Shown: positions 1-13,157 of the stretch, one piece after another
How the letters are laid out: the number at the start of each line of letters is the position of its first letter
How positions within the stretch are numbered: the stretch's first letter is position 1
DNA from: Fennellomyces sp. T-0311
Taxonomy: Eukaryota; Mucoromycota; Mucoromycetes; Mucorales; Lichtheimiaceae
DNA: 64,000 nt
Reading direction: 5' to 3'
NCBI GenBank assembly: GCA_025266875.1
Contig: JALLLT010000004.1
Span: forward strand, 1,116,001 to 1,180,000
Position numbers and translations under genes: made by a program
Notes under the pieces: model-generated
The model's database searches: none
What the model saw: only the letters and a program-made list of their open reading frames with translations
Told to the model about the DNA's origin: nothing

Positions 1-348
1 TTTTTTTACGGCACCCGAATAAATTTCTTATCTACAAAAAAAAGAAAGCCATTATTAAAGCATGTCAAAGACAGACGGACCACAACATCAACTGACAACC
101 AAAAAAGTGAAAATGTTATTTCATAACGCTCGCCACAAAAGTATTGTATATGGAATTATAGCTAGTTTTCTGTATCCTAATGGAGCATCTCTTATATTCG
201 ACAATTGAATAAATTGCCTTCAATACAAAAGAAGAAAAACCACATTTGTTATATACATAAACATTTCTTACAGAAGAATGATAATAATGATTTCACATGG
301 CGCTTTGTCATTGATTAAACTACATTCTTGCTAAATGATTTCGTTGCA
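1..348. other. AT-rich non-coding edge
   Basis: AT-rich sequence with no open frame of note. It ends in a polypyrimidine stretch and an AG (348-349) that reads as the 3' splice site of the exon-like block that follows, so part of it may be intron. Confidence 0.4.
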
Positions 349-349
349 G

Positions 350-656
350 TAACTATTATGCTCTAATTTGGTCAAATGATAATGGCAGTAATCATTCCAG
401 TCTTAAGCTTTTAGAATTTGGAAGTAAATTACAGTATGCTGCTGATAATGTATACGCTGCCTGGTATACCAGTCAAGTTCCAGCGCGGACCATGGCAAAC
501 TACGACGCCGAAGCACAGGTTATGCGAGAGCACCTCCAGTTACCGGTAAAAAAAATGCTAAACAGAAATCTGCCAGCTAATGTACTAACCGCTGCGGAAG
601 TTGCTGAATCGAATGAAAACTCGCTTATGTTTGCACCGGTCATTTTCGCAAGTTGA
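350..656 (+). pseudogene. Exon-like fragment, unidentified protein
   Basis: A frame stays open for about 100 codons from a likely 3' splice site (ttcgttgcag) to a TGA at 654-656. It has coding-like composition, including YAADNVYAAWYTSQVPART and VMREHLQLPVKKMLNR, but no start codon and no recognised domain. Just downstream, two other forward frames (about 653-1019) carry Pro/Gln-rich segments such as MPPYPFPPPQQQIYY and QYDNMPPQKRFR, which look like one Pro/Gln-rich tail broken by frame changes. I read it as the 3' part of a gene, either with unresolved introns or decayed. I do not recognise the family. Confidence 0.3.
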
Positions 657-1019
657 TGTTCATCAAACTCATATTAATCACCAGCAACGATATCAGCCCA
701 TCAATCAGTAGCTCCCGTTCCTTCGCGAACATATCTATCGTTACTGAGACCAGCACCGTATCCACAGTCTACATCAGCGCTTGGCAAGATGCCTCCCTAT
801 CCATTTCCACCGCCACAGCAGCAAATATATTACAAATGCCACAGACACCTTCACAGCAGCAACCGATACAATATGACAATATGCCACCACAAAAAAGATT
901 TCGACACCTTTCAGCAGCGCCCAGTTCACCTATATCAACTCTCCATTAGTCAGCGCATCATCCCAAGCAGAGATTCCCGCCAGGACCATTCGTACATATA
1001 CAATATGCAAAACGATTGA

Positions 1020-1911
1020 TTGCAAAGGGCGCGTAAGTTCAAAAATTGTGACACCGCGTCATAGTTTATATAATAATTAATAAAGTACCATCGCCTCATA
1101 TAGCATTGAAGCGTATTTTGTTGGTTTACCGAAAATTCTCCTTTCAGGCTTCATCGAAACCATGCAACAATGCATTTATAGGCGCTTCCAGTGCCTGTAA
1201 ATACATTCTTAAAAAATCAAAGAATTAATTACCTCGAGCCCAGACATGTTATACGTGCCCCTTGATGAGCTAGAAGCAGCACTCGTATAATACGGGAAGA
1301 AAGGATATATAGTACATGTGTATCCACTTGGCCATGGTCAAACTTATTAAGCACTGACCACGAAAGGTAATAGGATCTTCTACTACGTTTGTACGTATTT
1401 AAATGAGGATGCGCTAGCTCAGTCAATTACCTAAAAGATGGCTTATTTTGCGGTTAGAAAAGTCGGTGCTTTTATATGTACAAGCGTTTAGGTATAATCG
1501 AACGACAAATATCGAGCTATGCAATATCCACCGAAAAGTTGAGGTAGTGCCTGAAAAAGGTTGGAGTACCTTACTTAAATCTCTAACACTCACTCTTCTC
1601 AAATGTTGGTATTCCCGCTTCAAAAATCGACATGTTCATTTGTGCTTTGTCCGTAGGATATGCTTTTCGAAAAAAAATGGCCAATAGATATAATAGAGTA
1701 AGCAAAGATCCTCACCAAGCGATATGGTCAAATAAATTTGACTTTCTGACCGAAAAAGTTTTGAATACTCAATCGGAAAAGTATTGACATGCGTCTACAA
1801 ACGTGCTGGACTGTTTTTTGTCTTACCTCAGTCCCAAGGAATTTTTGCCGTACGATTTCATAATATTCGTGGTGTGGAATATCACATACATATGTTTAAA
1901 GGGTATATATA
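1020..1911. other. Intergenic, AT-rich
   Basis: Short open frames on both strands only, none with coding character. Nothing identifiable. Confidence 0.5.
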
Positions 1912-1913
1912 TA

Positions 1914-2057
1914 CAGTATTTCCAAAAATTAATGTCGCTACCCAAAGGAATCAATGTCGTTCCAAAAATGGAAGTCGCTGTATATTTTATATTATAAAAA
2001 TTGGACCTTGGCGACACTGATTTTTATGGATAGCGACATTACTTTTTGGAAATACTG
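1914..2057. mobile_element. Tc1/mariner-type MITE, copy A (144 bp)
   Basis: The left end reads CAGTATTTCCAAAAATTAAT and the right end is its near-perfect inverse, closing with ATTACTTTTTGGAAATACTG. The arms match over about 29 nt with one mismatch. The element is flanked by TA on both sides (1912-1913 and 2058-2059), the target duplication expected for Tc1/mariner. CAGT termini fit that superfamily. There is no coding capacity, so it is a non-autonomous miniature element. A diverged relative lies at 52994-53093. Confidence 0.75.
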
Positions 2058-2689
2058 TATATGGCACTTCCCGAGCTCACAGTCCTCACATCAGGTTTTT
2101 CTTCCCAGTAAGGGTTTTCCTGTATGACCCACCACCTATACCCACTTCTCAATTCCTGTCTACACTTTCCAATTCCCTCTGCCCTCAATATGGCCGGCAA
2201 ATTGCCTAAAGGATGTTGCCCTCGAGTGCCATACCCACAAATTATAATAATAATAAATACGCTTTAATCTGTATATGGCACTACTATCTTGATTTCTTTC
2301 CCAGCGCGCCGGTTTTACCTTTTGTTAACACCTTTGGGCTTTAAAATTATCTACAAAGGGTACAGACTTCCGATTTTCGATTTCAAAGTCGCTTTGCCTC
2401 GAACTATCCACCCACTATGCTCTTTTTTGAATAATACTATTTATTTTCTATATTTTTCTTATCTGCCGCTTCAGATCATGCTTTTGGCCAATCCCATCCG
2501 AAACCAGTCGATTTTTCACCATATCTCGGCCCCGAATTACGTTGGCAGTACAAGCTAACGGCTGGGTTGAAGCTCCTTGGGGGTGGGAAAGTAGAGATGC
2601 CGCGCCAATGATCTTAAGACTTAACGCGGAGAAGAAGGAAGATCCTGCTAGCTTTTGATTTTTTTGATGTTTGCTTTTGCAGGTCATTG

Positions 2690-2816
2690 TTCGGGATTGG
2701 AATGCGGTAAGAAACATGCGCCGAATCGGGTTGAACTACATGATAATGGACGGTGACCAGGGTCATCGTCCTCTACCTTTGCGCCGTCCACAATTGATAG
2801 GCCATCAATAAAAATG
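2690..2816 (+). pseudogene. Possible TnpB/Fanzor-like transposase 3' fragment
   Basis: After a strong polypyrimidine tract and AG, a short forward frame encodes VIVRDWNAVRNMRRIG and continues with YMIMDGDQGHRPLPLRR to a TAA shortly after. The RDxNAxxNM pattern followed by a G-x-RP-type tail resembles the C-terminal RuvC-III segment of IS607-type TnpB/Fanzor proteins. No zinc-ribbon cysteines or upstream RuvC motifs were found, so at most this is a 3' remnant. Boundaries are approximate and the similarity is by eye only. Confidence 0.3.
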
Positions 2817-2819
2817 TGC

Positions 2820-4326
2820 CACAGCTTTAGTTTTTGGGATCAGCGCGTGGTTGGGAAGTGGCGCCCCCCAGCCATGTTAGTTGGGCCCAAGCTAATTGTC
2901 TTATATCACTCGTAATTAGTACTTTTCACTACAAGGAACAAAAGCGAGCCCTCACCTGGGCTAGTTTTCGTGCATCTCGTTAACAGGTAAAAATCACACT
3001 TTGCTAAATAAACTTCTACGTCGCCCATTTGACCAGCCGATTACACCACTGAATCCCTCTTTGAATTTTCTACAAATAACGCTAAAGCATCAAGAAATCT
3101 AACGGCTGTATCACTTTCTATTCAACGAAAAAGGCTTTCAAGATGATTTTTAAAGGCAGTAGCCATTGGTTTTTCAATCTTTTCTGATTTCGTGCCATTT
3201 TCATCTCATAGTTTCTTCCATTTCAAATGTTTTAAAGAATTTTGCTGAGCAGGAGCTCAATAGTAACTCGGTCCCAACTAGCGCTAGAGACACAAACTCA
3301 AGGATTCCGTAATTCATATGTTATGACGTGTCCACTGCAAAAGTTAAAGCAAGCTCTTACATCACGAAAACGTCTTGATAGTCTCGTTTAAAGACCAAAG
3401 ATTGCATTTCTTCCAGTTAAACTTTTTCTCCACCTTAATATTTTAATCCCGTACCATCACTGCATGTGCCTGTAACTCTCTACAAAGCGTACCTATAAAT
3501 CAAGGAGGTCCCATGGTTGGGCGGCTCAATTCGCTTTTGTTTAAACTTTAGCAGACAGCCTTTTGACTTTTGGCCCATATTACGAAATCAGAGATAATTT
3601 CTTCCACTCTCCCTAAAAACCCTGCATAATCGAAACATGTTGCCACATGGACACCAACACGGAACACTTTGTCCGTTTAATTTTCTGTGTAGCTTTACGT
3701 TTGTTACATTAGCATCAACATGGATACATGTACACCCGACGGTGACGTATTGTGTTCAACGTAACGCATGGAGTTAAAACTTACCAATCTTGAATTCATG
3801 CCCTAAAGAAGTTGGTACGTCAATTCGATTACGTAGTTTGAGAATCTGTGTACGTTTGCGCCTTTGATGTAAGTAACGATACTAAACTACACACTTGACC
3901 AACTCTGTTATTTGTATTTATACAAAATCTCATGAAGTAGATATTTGCTTTGATATACCTTCCCTTCAATGTTTTATATATACTGTCTAGCGTTTACATA
4001 TGAATTTCCCAGAGTACCGGTTTTTGATCAAGTACTGAATATCCAATCACGGTGCATCATTTGTCACTTAGATCGGCATATTCCCGCGATCAATCATGAT
4101 CTCTTTTGAAAGATGCTGAGTGATTTTCAACAAAAAGCGTTCAAAGTAAGCAGTAATTTCATTAAAGTAACGAAAGAAGTTTAACATTGCAATCATACAT
4201 AAGTGCTGCTGCTGTGCAACACATGATTTTTTGGCTTGCTCGAGCTCGTTTATGGGTAATGCAGAAAGGAATGGGGGTGCATGTAATTAAGGGCAATAAT
4301 ACAAAGGAATATAAAAAAAGAAGGTA
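2820..4326. other. Intergenic, AT-rich
   Basis: About 1.5 kb without a supportable open frame, repeat or RNA gene. It lies downstream of the Kelch gene's stop codon and would contain its 3' UTR and polyadenylation region. Confidence 0.5.
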
Positions 4327-6209
4327 TCATACATCGATTGTCCATTGGACTTGTGCTAGATATGCATGTGAACTCAAGTCCAGGACATTAACTTGATTGT
4401 AAAAACGTTTGCCATCATAACCACCTTGCAAGAATAATCTGCTGTCGTACAAAAGCATAGTATGGTATCCACGAGGTGTAGGCGCCTGTCCATACACTTT
4501 ACGAGTTTCCCATGTCATTGTCACTACATTTTGATAATTTAGATAAATTTTTTCTCATCCAATTTCCCTCTATAATACCTAGGTTCAATAGTAAAAGATC
4601 ATCGCAGTAGCGTGATCCATCGTGTCCACCGGAAACAAAAATATACGAGCCGACAGCTACTGCAGCGTGTGATAATCGTTTTGGTTTCGTCGGGATATCT
4701 GCTGTCAAGTGAACGTTCACCTGAGTCCACGTGTTTGTTTCTGTATTCAATTTTTCATGAGAATTGCTTTTCCTTTTGAGCGTAAAATGAAAAAAAAGAA
4801 CCAATTTACCAAGCTTTAATATATGTACGTCAGCAAAACTAGAATGCCCATCACTGCCGCCATATATGACAAGACAGTCCTTGACAAGTGTAGCTGTATG
4901 ATATCCACGCGGTAATGGCTTTTGACCTTTTGTTTCAATTTGTTTCCAAGTCATTGCATCGAGATTTAGAGCGTGCAAGTCATTCAATGCCCGGCCCGAA
5001 TCACCGCCTCCAAAGATATACAGCGTATCTTCCCAAACTACTGATGTATGTGCTCGTCGTGGAGATGGTGGTGTTCCAAGTACATCCGGTTTGCTCCATT
5101 CCATCGAAACTTTACAAGAGTGAATTATTGTTTAAAGGGGTTTTCCTTCTGTATTTTACCTGTATCAAGGACATACAAATCGTTCGTATAGTTGAGGCCA
5201 TCACCACCACCAAAGATGTATATTTTCCCTTGATGTGCAACCATACTATGTGCACGAGATGCTGGTGGCCTGTCTCCATATACTGTTGGTCGTATCCATT
5301 TAAACGAATCTGGAAACTTTTTGTATCAGTTCCCGGTCCTTGCTTCCCTTGAGAAAAAAAAGCATTACCTAGTTCTAGTGCATAGAGCAAATCCAAGCAA
5401 CCGCGGCCATCGGTCCCGCCGAAAACATACATCAAGTCATCAACGACAACACAGGTATGCGCACGCATAGGTTTCGGAATTGCTCCGTGAACTGCGGGCC
5501 GAGACCAATACATGGCTGGTGGCGGGGCCCACATCACTGAGACATTATTTGACACCACCAGATTTTTCATTTGTTTTCGTTGTTGCCGAGGTCTCGAAAA
5601 TAACGTCGAAGAGGTATTGCTATGATCGCTATTCATCGATGTAGGTGACTGGCTATTTCGGCTGGTTGTTGGGGTAGCAGGTGGTGATCTTTTGGTTGCA
5701 TGACGGTAATGATCTCGTTGTTGTTGTACTAAAATGTTTCAACTTAATTGTTAAGCGCTCTATTTTTCTTTCCACAGTAATTAAAACTTACTCATAACAT
5801 CCAATGGATTTTCTACTGATAATGTACTACTTCTTGATTCAGATAAAGCATCGTCTTCTTCGCGCACAGCGCTCATCCAATGCGACGTTGGTGCTGAATC
5901 GGTTAATCTATCACCCGTTTTTTTTTTTAAAAAAAAATAGCGTCTCGTCTCCTTTTTGTGATATTACCTTGGTGATGAAAGGGAACCGGAAACCATAAAT
6001 CGTCTAGGCAAACTGCTACTGTTATATTGCTTGGGTTCATTCTGATGATGATTATTGGATACTGATGACGAAGCAGATGAAAGCGAGCGCTTGACTCGAG
6101 ATATCAAACTGATTTTTCCGCCAGGGACATCGAGTGTAGATGATGATAATGATTTTGCTTTCATTAGCAACGTATCAGTATTACTGGAAGCGTCAGTGGA
6201 CGACGCCAT
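4327..6209 (-). CDS. Kelch-repeat protein (508 aa)
   Basis: Seven exons join in phase: 5968-6209, 5792-5907, 5369-5728, 5160-5309, 4810-5109, 4579-4740 and 4327-4523, giving 508 residues. The N-terminal ~160 residues are Ser-rich and basic (MASSTDASSNTDTLL start) and look disordered. They are followed by six Kelch motifs, each with the glycine pair: FGGTDGRG, FGGGDGLN, FGGGDSGR, YGGSDGHS, SGGHDGSR and QGGYDGKR. The motifs recur about every 50 residues with conserved aromatic and RxxH positions (PRRAHTS, PRGYHT), predicting one six-bladed beta-propeller, a protein-interaction module. The chosen ATG lies before the Ser-rich region; an upstream in-frame ATG would add a Phe/Leu-rich stretch that is probably 5' UTR. 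The fold is certain, the partner unknown. Tea1/Ral2-like polarity factors and Rab9-effector-type Kelch proteins are possible relatives. Confidence 0.9.
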
Positions 6210-6602
6210 AAGTAAAGAAAAAAAAGAGAAGGAAAGGAGAAGGAAAAAGAATGGGAAAAAAAGTAAGCTTTTCATTCTTTTGTGTTATGCAAATTCGTTC
6301 GTGTGTAACGATACCCCACCGTTTGGCCTCGATGTTGTGTGGGATAAGTTGGAGCAAGCTTTTTCCTAATTATGGATAGCTTCTAAGATGTTGCCTTTTC
6401 GCCGAATAACTTGAAGCTCCCCTTGTATATTGATAGATGTTTTTTTTTCACACAGATTGAATTCGCCTGGGACTTTTGCGAATGAACGGGCCTTTTTCTT
6501 CTTATTAAATTAAATACACCGGGAATACCTTATATTGGTAACCGAGAAAAAAAACAGTTGGCTACTAACTTTTGAAACATCATTCCAACAGGTGATCATT
6601 TC
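6210..6602. other. Kelch gene promoter and spacer
   Basis: AT-rich spacer holding the upstream region of the Kelch gene, including a purine-rich tract just before its ATG. No gene seen. Confidence 0.5.
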
Positions 6603-6833
6603 TCAAGATGATTCATTCACTTTATGTTTTGCCATTGGAGAATGCGCTACGCGTTGCTCCGGATATGAGATCTGAATACGGTCTAGTCCGTCAAAGGTGT
6701 ATCGTGACCATATAATACTGTTCATGAGTCGAAGAAGTACACAGCCACACGCTGCCAAAACATGCACTAAAAACCTTGTTATCAAGCTTGCAGTACTTTT
6801 ACGTGCAAATTGAGCTTTTTTAACAGCTTCCAT
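6603..6833 (-). CDS. Possible small membrane-associated protein (76 aa)
   Basis: A single uninterrupted frame starts with ATG (MEAVKKAQFARKSTASLI) and is preceded by a tttatata-like element a few bases upstream of the start. Residues 17-42 are hydrophobic (ITRFLVHVLAACGCVLLRLM), which could be one membrane segment; the rest is polar. I recognise no family. It lies in the same direction as its neighbours, in an otherwise empty spacer. It could be a chance frame; only conservation or transcript evidence would decide. Confidence 0.3.
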   Translation of the reverse strand: MEAVKKAQFARKSTASLITRFLVHVLAACGCVLLRLMNSIIWSRYTFDGLDRIQISYPEQRVAHSPMAKHKVNESS

Positions 6834-7389
6834 GGTAATATAAAGGCGGTGTTTTTGTTACTAACAAGCGAAGGCTAAGCTTTATGTATATCCGAACGAA
6901 ACTACTAATAACGAAATTAGTTAGGGCCGCATTTAACACATGATCCAACAAGTCTGGCTTCTGTAACTATGTTCGTTGTAGACGAATTTCGCGGTTATTC
7001 GCATCATTCATCAGGTCATTGTATGGAGCAGCTCCGAGCATAACGAAAGGCTATTAGTCAACCATAACTCTGGTATCTCTCACTCTTCCTCCGCTCAAAA
7101 CGGTTGTACGAGGAGCCATTCCATTGTGCAAAAGCGACACTTTGTATTCACTTATCAATTGACTTTTTTTTTCTCACACAAAAAGATAATCAATTTGGGC
7201 TTTGCATGTTTCACGATGATTCTGCCCCTTGAACATAACCTGATAGGAAATATGGTGCGATGTCAATTACTGTGAGACAACCTTATTTAGGAGTCGATCT
7301 AAATCGACATTCGATAGCCATGTGATAGAGGTTAAAACCGATGCAGTTGTTAGCGCCGGGGAAGCTTTATTTTTTTTTGCAAAAGCAAA
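6834..7389. other. Intergenic
   Basis: Spacer upstream of the small frame and downstream of alpha-tubulin. No repeat or gene recognised. Confidence 0.5.
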
Positions 7390-8970
<1,581 letters not shown>

Positions 8971-10271
8971 ATTGCTTTTTTAAATGGAATTGATGGGGTG
9001 TGAAAGGTCGATAGTTCCAAGATTAGGGTAGGACACCGATGAAAGGTAAAAAGAAAAAGGGTAAAGCGCCTAGCGAAAGCCGGGAGACCTAGACTATTTA
9101 AACGCTTACAGGGCGGTTGCAACCGCGCTCCAATCAAACCATTGCCCTCTCGTGCCTGCTTGCCCCATTTGACAAACGTGCATTCACTCCTGAGCTCACG
9201 TATATACAGTAGACATGTTCGATTACTGCTACACGCGCCCGCACGTCAAGTACACCCAGTGAAATTGCCCTGTCATCTATGTTTTCTCGCGTCCAGCACC
9301 ACGCCTTTTGACTTGCCTCAGTAGTATCTTCTGTCAAAGGATAATAGATTTGCTTTGTTTCGGTAAGGGGCATGGGGGGTACACGGCGCGCACACGCTAA
9401 TCTACATGCAGCTGCTATTCGCGTCGGTTGGAGCAGTAACCCTTTCTTTTATGCGTGCCACGCGGAAAAGCGCCCACTGTTTACCCAGCGCTAAACGTGC
9501 AAGGAGAACCCTGCTGCATTAGCGTACGTAGCAACTTTTCCCACTTTTGACCCGGCATTTCTACAATAAGTGGCATGCTTTTTCTTGCTTTCCTGATCGT
9601 CGGATAGCTCGAGATGACGATGGTATCAAAAATCTGGGAGTTCTGAGAAGTATCTAATCACGTACTACATTAGTACACGTGACATATCAGTTTATACGAA
9701 GCAGTGCCCTGATTTCTAAATAAGTACGTATAGTGCTGATCTGTTTGTTTCTTTGAATGGATCCTCGTCGTTTGCACTCTGGAGGTATACATGCTAGCAC
9801 TGACAGAACATAAAGGGGCCTGTCGCTGCGATAGTCAGTGCTCATTCAATATTCTAGAGTAAGCTCTAAGAGCACATCCGTTTCATGTAACATAGATCAG
9901 CAACACGAGAGCTACTCGTCTTGGTACGCACAAAAAGAATCCAGCGAATGCACATCGCCCGTTCGCCAACAGTACAGATAAGTTTAATGGCAGGCGATGA
10001 ACAGTCTATAGTTATCAGCAGAAATTTCAAAAGGCTTTGAGGGGAAAAGGGGAATTTGCGCTGATGCATCATCGAGTTGCAACCTGCAGCTGGCAGAGGG
10101 AGAGTGTCCAGGAACAGACAGGGGCGGACGAGATGATGAATGTATGATCACGTATTCAAGATGGCCGTCTTTCGGGTGATGTAAATGAGTATGATTAAAA
10201 ACACAGGAAACAATAATTGTACAGAAAAAAAAAGAAATGAATAATAAGAGAACATGCAAGGGATGAAGTAC
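8971..10271. other. Intergenic: tubulin promoter and SDA1 3' side
   Basis: About 1.3 kb with only short, non-coding-like frames. It holds the alpha-tubulin promoter (a TTTAAATAG-type AT box lies about 125 nt upstream of the tubulin ATG) and the SDA1 3' region. No transposon ends or RNA genes found. Confidence 0.5.
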
Positions 10272-12647
10272 TTAATGCTTTGACTTTTTTTGTTTGTTGA
10301 TACTTGCTCGCAATGCCTTTTGCTTTTCCACCAAGCTTCTCTTGCCCTTCAGCACCACCGACGTCTTGTGTGCAATCATCATAAAGTTCTTCTTGCGTGC
10401 CTTTTCTCGGTTGGTCGTGCTTCCACGCTCCTTGCCCTTCTTTGAGCCATACTTCTCACGGCCCTCGCGGCCTTCCTGGATGGACGCCATACGTGCTTCA
10501 TAATCCATCTTGGCCTTCTTGCGCGCACCGAGAATTGCACTTTCATCCACTTGATCGTCGTTGCTAATGGAAACAAACGGATCTCAGTTTCTACAAAGTG
10601 TAAAAAAAAAGTAATAACTTACGCCTTATCGTTTGTCCGCTTGACACCTGCGGCCTTTTCGATATCTTGGTTCTCTCTCAGTTCGTTGAGTTTTGCAAAA
10701 TCTGCAGGTGTAAGAATACGACTGGATGCCACCTTGAGCATTGCTTCACGTTTCTTTTCTTCTTCTTCGCGACGAGCTTCGGCTTCCTTGCGCAACTTTT
10801 CGCGCTGTTCCTCAGAAATCTCCTCGGCATCTTGCAACTTGCGCAACTGTCGTTTACCAATGCGACGCTTCTTTTCGCCTGTCTCTGTCTTCTTCTCGTC
10901 CTTCTTTACATCTTCGTCGTCGCTCATGGCAATGTTGAGTGGACCTTCGTCGTCAGATACGTTGATCCAACCTTCTTCGTCGCTATCGCTGGCATCTTCA
11001 TCCACTTCCCAATCACCCCAATCTTCGTCTTCTGCCTTGGTTTCTTCGAGCAATTCGACGCCTCGGAGACCCAGAGCATCAGCTTCGGCAGCACCGAACT
11101 GGAGTCGCGAGGCAGAGCCATCCTTGAGCTGCATGGTGGCTGCGCGGCCACGGTCCTTGCGGAGAAGCATTTCGGGATTGACTTCACGGTACAGAGCAAT
11201 CAATGATCGTGCACCCATCAACACACCCTTATCTTTGTGGTTCTTGTACTGGGTCAGATCTTGAAGCAACGTCTCGTCAATCGCCAATGGCTGGCGCGCA
11301 CAAATCTCGCGGATACCGTTCAAACTATGACACAGGCCCGGGTCAATTACATCCAGCAAGAAAACAAACAAGTGTATGAAACCTTACCCCACGGCCATTA
11401 CTTCATTGGCAACACGGTCCGTGACAAAGTTGTTGGCAATAGCCTTGACGACAGGCTCAAGAGCATCCGGCGGGACCAAGGGATGGCTGGATTGAGCAGC
11501 GGCGACAAACACCATGGTGACATCACGCTGCGATGGCTGCAGATACTTGACGAGGTAAGGGTAAAAGCCGAGCAGAGAAAGCTGATGGATACCGATGACA
11601 CGGGAAATCAGATTCATGCGCAGCAATCGGATCTCCCAGCGTTCTTCCTTGGAGCTCATTTTCGAGTAAAGCTTCTCTGCGAAGCCTTGAGGATCGTTCA
11701 ACAGATGCAGCGCCGAAAAGTTGAACGTCTCAGCCTTTTTGCTGTTCTTGTTCTTCTTCGCCACCTTCTTTTTAGCGGCATCCAGTCGTCTGGAGCGTGC
11801 CTTGGTCTTTTTGGCATGGACATTCGCCATTTGCATACGCTTGACATCGGGCATATCGTCGTCGTCGTCGTCACTTTCTTCCTTGTCTTCGTTGCTGCTC
11901 AAAAAGAATCGAATGGCCGTCACCGCGATCTTGCTGACGGGCGAAAAGCATGCTTCGGCAATCACGTTGACGGTCTTGGCATCGTTCCATACGTTCTTGT
12001 GGTACAGATCAACGCACACATCCACACTCTTTTTGGCAGACACGGCATTCTCGTCGCTGTTGCCGGTCTTGACACTCTCGAGGATCGTGAACATGTACGA
12101 CTGCAGCGATCGGTTCAGCTTGTTGTTCTTTGCCTTGGCGTTGGCGTTTTTGATATCCGTGACAATGTGGCTGTACAACATCTCACGAAGCTGCTTGTCT
12201 TTGCATTTGAACAAGGTGAAGAACAACGGAAGCAAGCTACACACATTCCTGGATTAGTTTACGACTCTCGCTCGCAATGGCTACCTGCACTTACCGGGTA
12301 TTGTCAATGACACCTTTGTTGCGCAAAAGAATCAGGGCCTGCACAAAACTTTTGCGAACGTCGGGATTCAGGACTACACAGTGTTGTTGCAGTAGATCCA
12401 CGAGTTGTTGCGGGAATTCCGCGGTCTCTTTCGGGTAGCATTGGCATACTTGACTGATGAATGTAACGAGCTCGGACAGTTCTTTGGCCTCTTCGTTGGG
12501 CTTCAGACAAAAGATGGCAAGTGTGGACTGGTAGTGGCGATACTGCTGAAGGAACTCGGCTTCGTATGATTTGGCATCTCGTTTGATGAGATTCTGGAGC
12601 TGTGGCAAGTGTGTGGGTAACAGAGCAGCGCGATTACGTTTTCCCAT
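10272..12647 (-). CDS. SDA1: SDA1-family protein, 60S ribosome biogenesis (731 aa)
   Basis: Sda1 is a nucleolar/nuclear factor needed for 60S pre-ribosome maturation and export and, in yeast, for G1 progression and actin organisation. Four exons (12295-12647, 11388-12236, 10623-11324, 10272-10563) give 731 residues, near the usual length. Visible features: the N-terminal helical domain (LPQLQNLIKRDAKSYEAEF), the segment VDVCVDLYHKNVWNDAKTVN, an acidic/basic stretch (EESDDDDDDMPDVKR, then a Lys-rich run), a second acidic stretch (DWGDWEVDEDASDSDEEGW), the basic coiled KKRRIGKRQLRKLQ region and a Lys-rich C-terminus ending KQKKSKH. Long frames on the opposite strand are shadows. It is transcribed divergently from the PIP-motif gene across a shared ~510 bp promoter. 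Confidence 0.96.
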
Positions 12648-13157
12648 TGTGATTATTATGTGAGAGGGTATGCAAGAGGATGATCGTCGCCCTTTTTTTT
12701 TTCTTTCGAGAAAGGAAATGAGCCCTGGGTGGCTTGGAATGATTCATGCGAGCTGTGCTGAGCACTGTGAACAATGGTTATTGTTCCGTGCCCAGCTCCT
12801 CAACGCAAGCGCAAATATCCCCTTCAGCCTGGGGGCCACTATTTTAAATGGGCCCATGCCATGCGCGCGTTTGGTGGCTCATCGCATATCATTGGCACGT
12901 CGGTAAGAATGGCCCTTGTGGTCAGAGAGGGTGCAAGAGGCCCAGGCGGACTCAGCGCACTGCCATTGACCCAACGCCGTCGCAGAGTTACGGTGCAGCA
13001 TCAGTCAACGAAAGGGCTGGAGGGAGGAGAGGGAGCTGGTGGGGTTGGACGCGACGCGCAAATTCGCGTCAAGAAAAAAGTTTCACGTTGTGTGGTTACA
13101 CCAATTACTCTTCTCCTTTTCCCTGTGTGCTGCTGTTGCCGCAAGTCGATTTTCACA
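12648..13157. promoter_or_regulatory. Bidirectional promoter region SDA1 / PIP-motif gene
   Basis: The ATGs of two divergent genes lie 510 bp apart, so this stretch must carry both promoters. It contains a pyrimidine run near 12690 and GC-richer sequence around 12850-13050. No specific factor site can be named. Confidence 0.5.

Noticed and set aside
11237..12310. 357-codon forward frame opposite SDA1
   Set aside because: Antisense shadow created by codon bias of the SDA1 exons and crossing an SDA1 intron.
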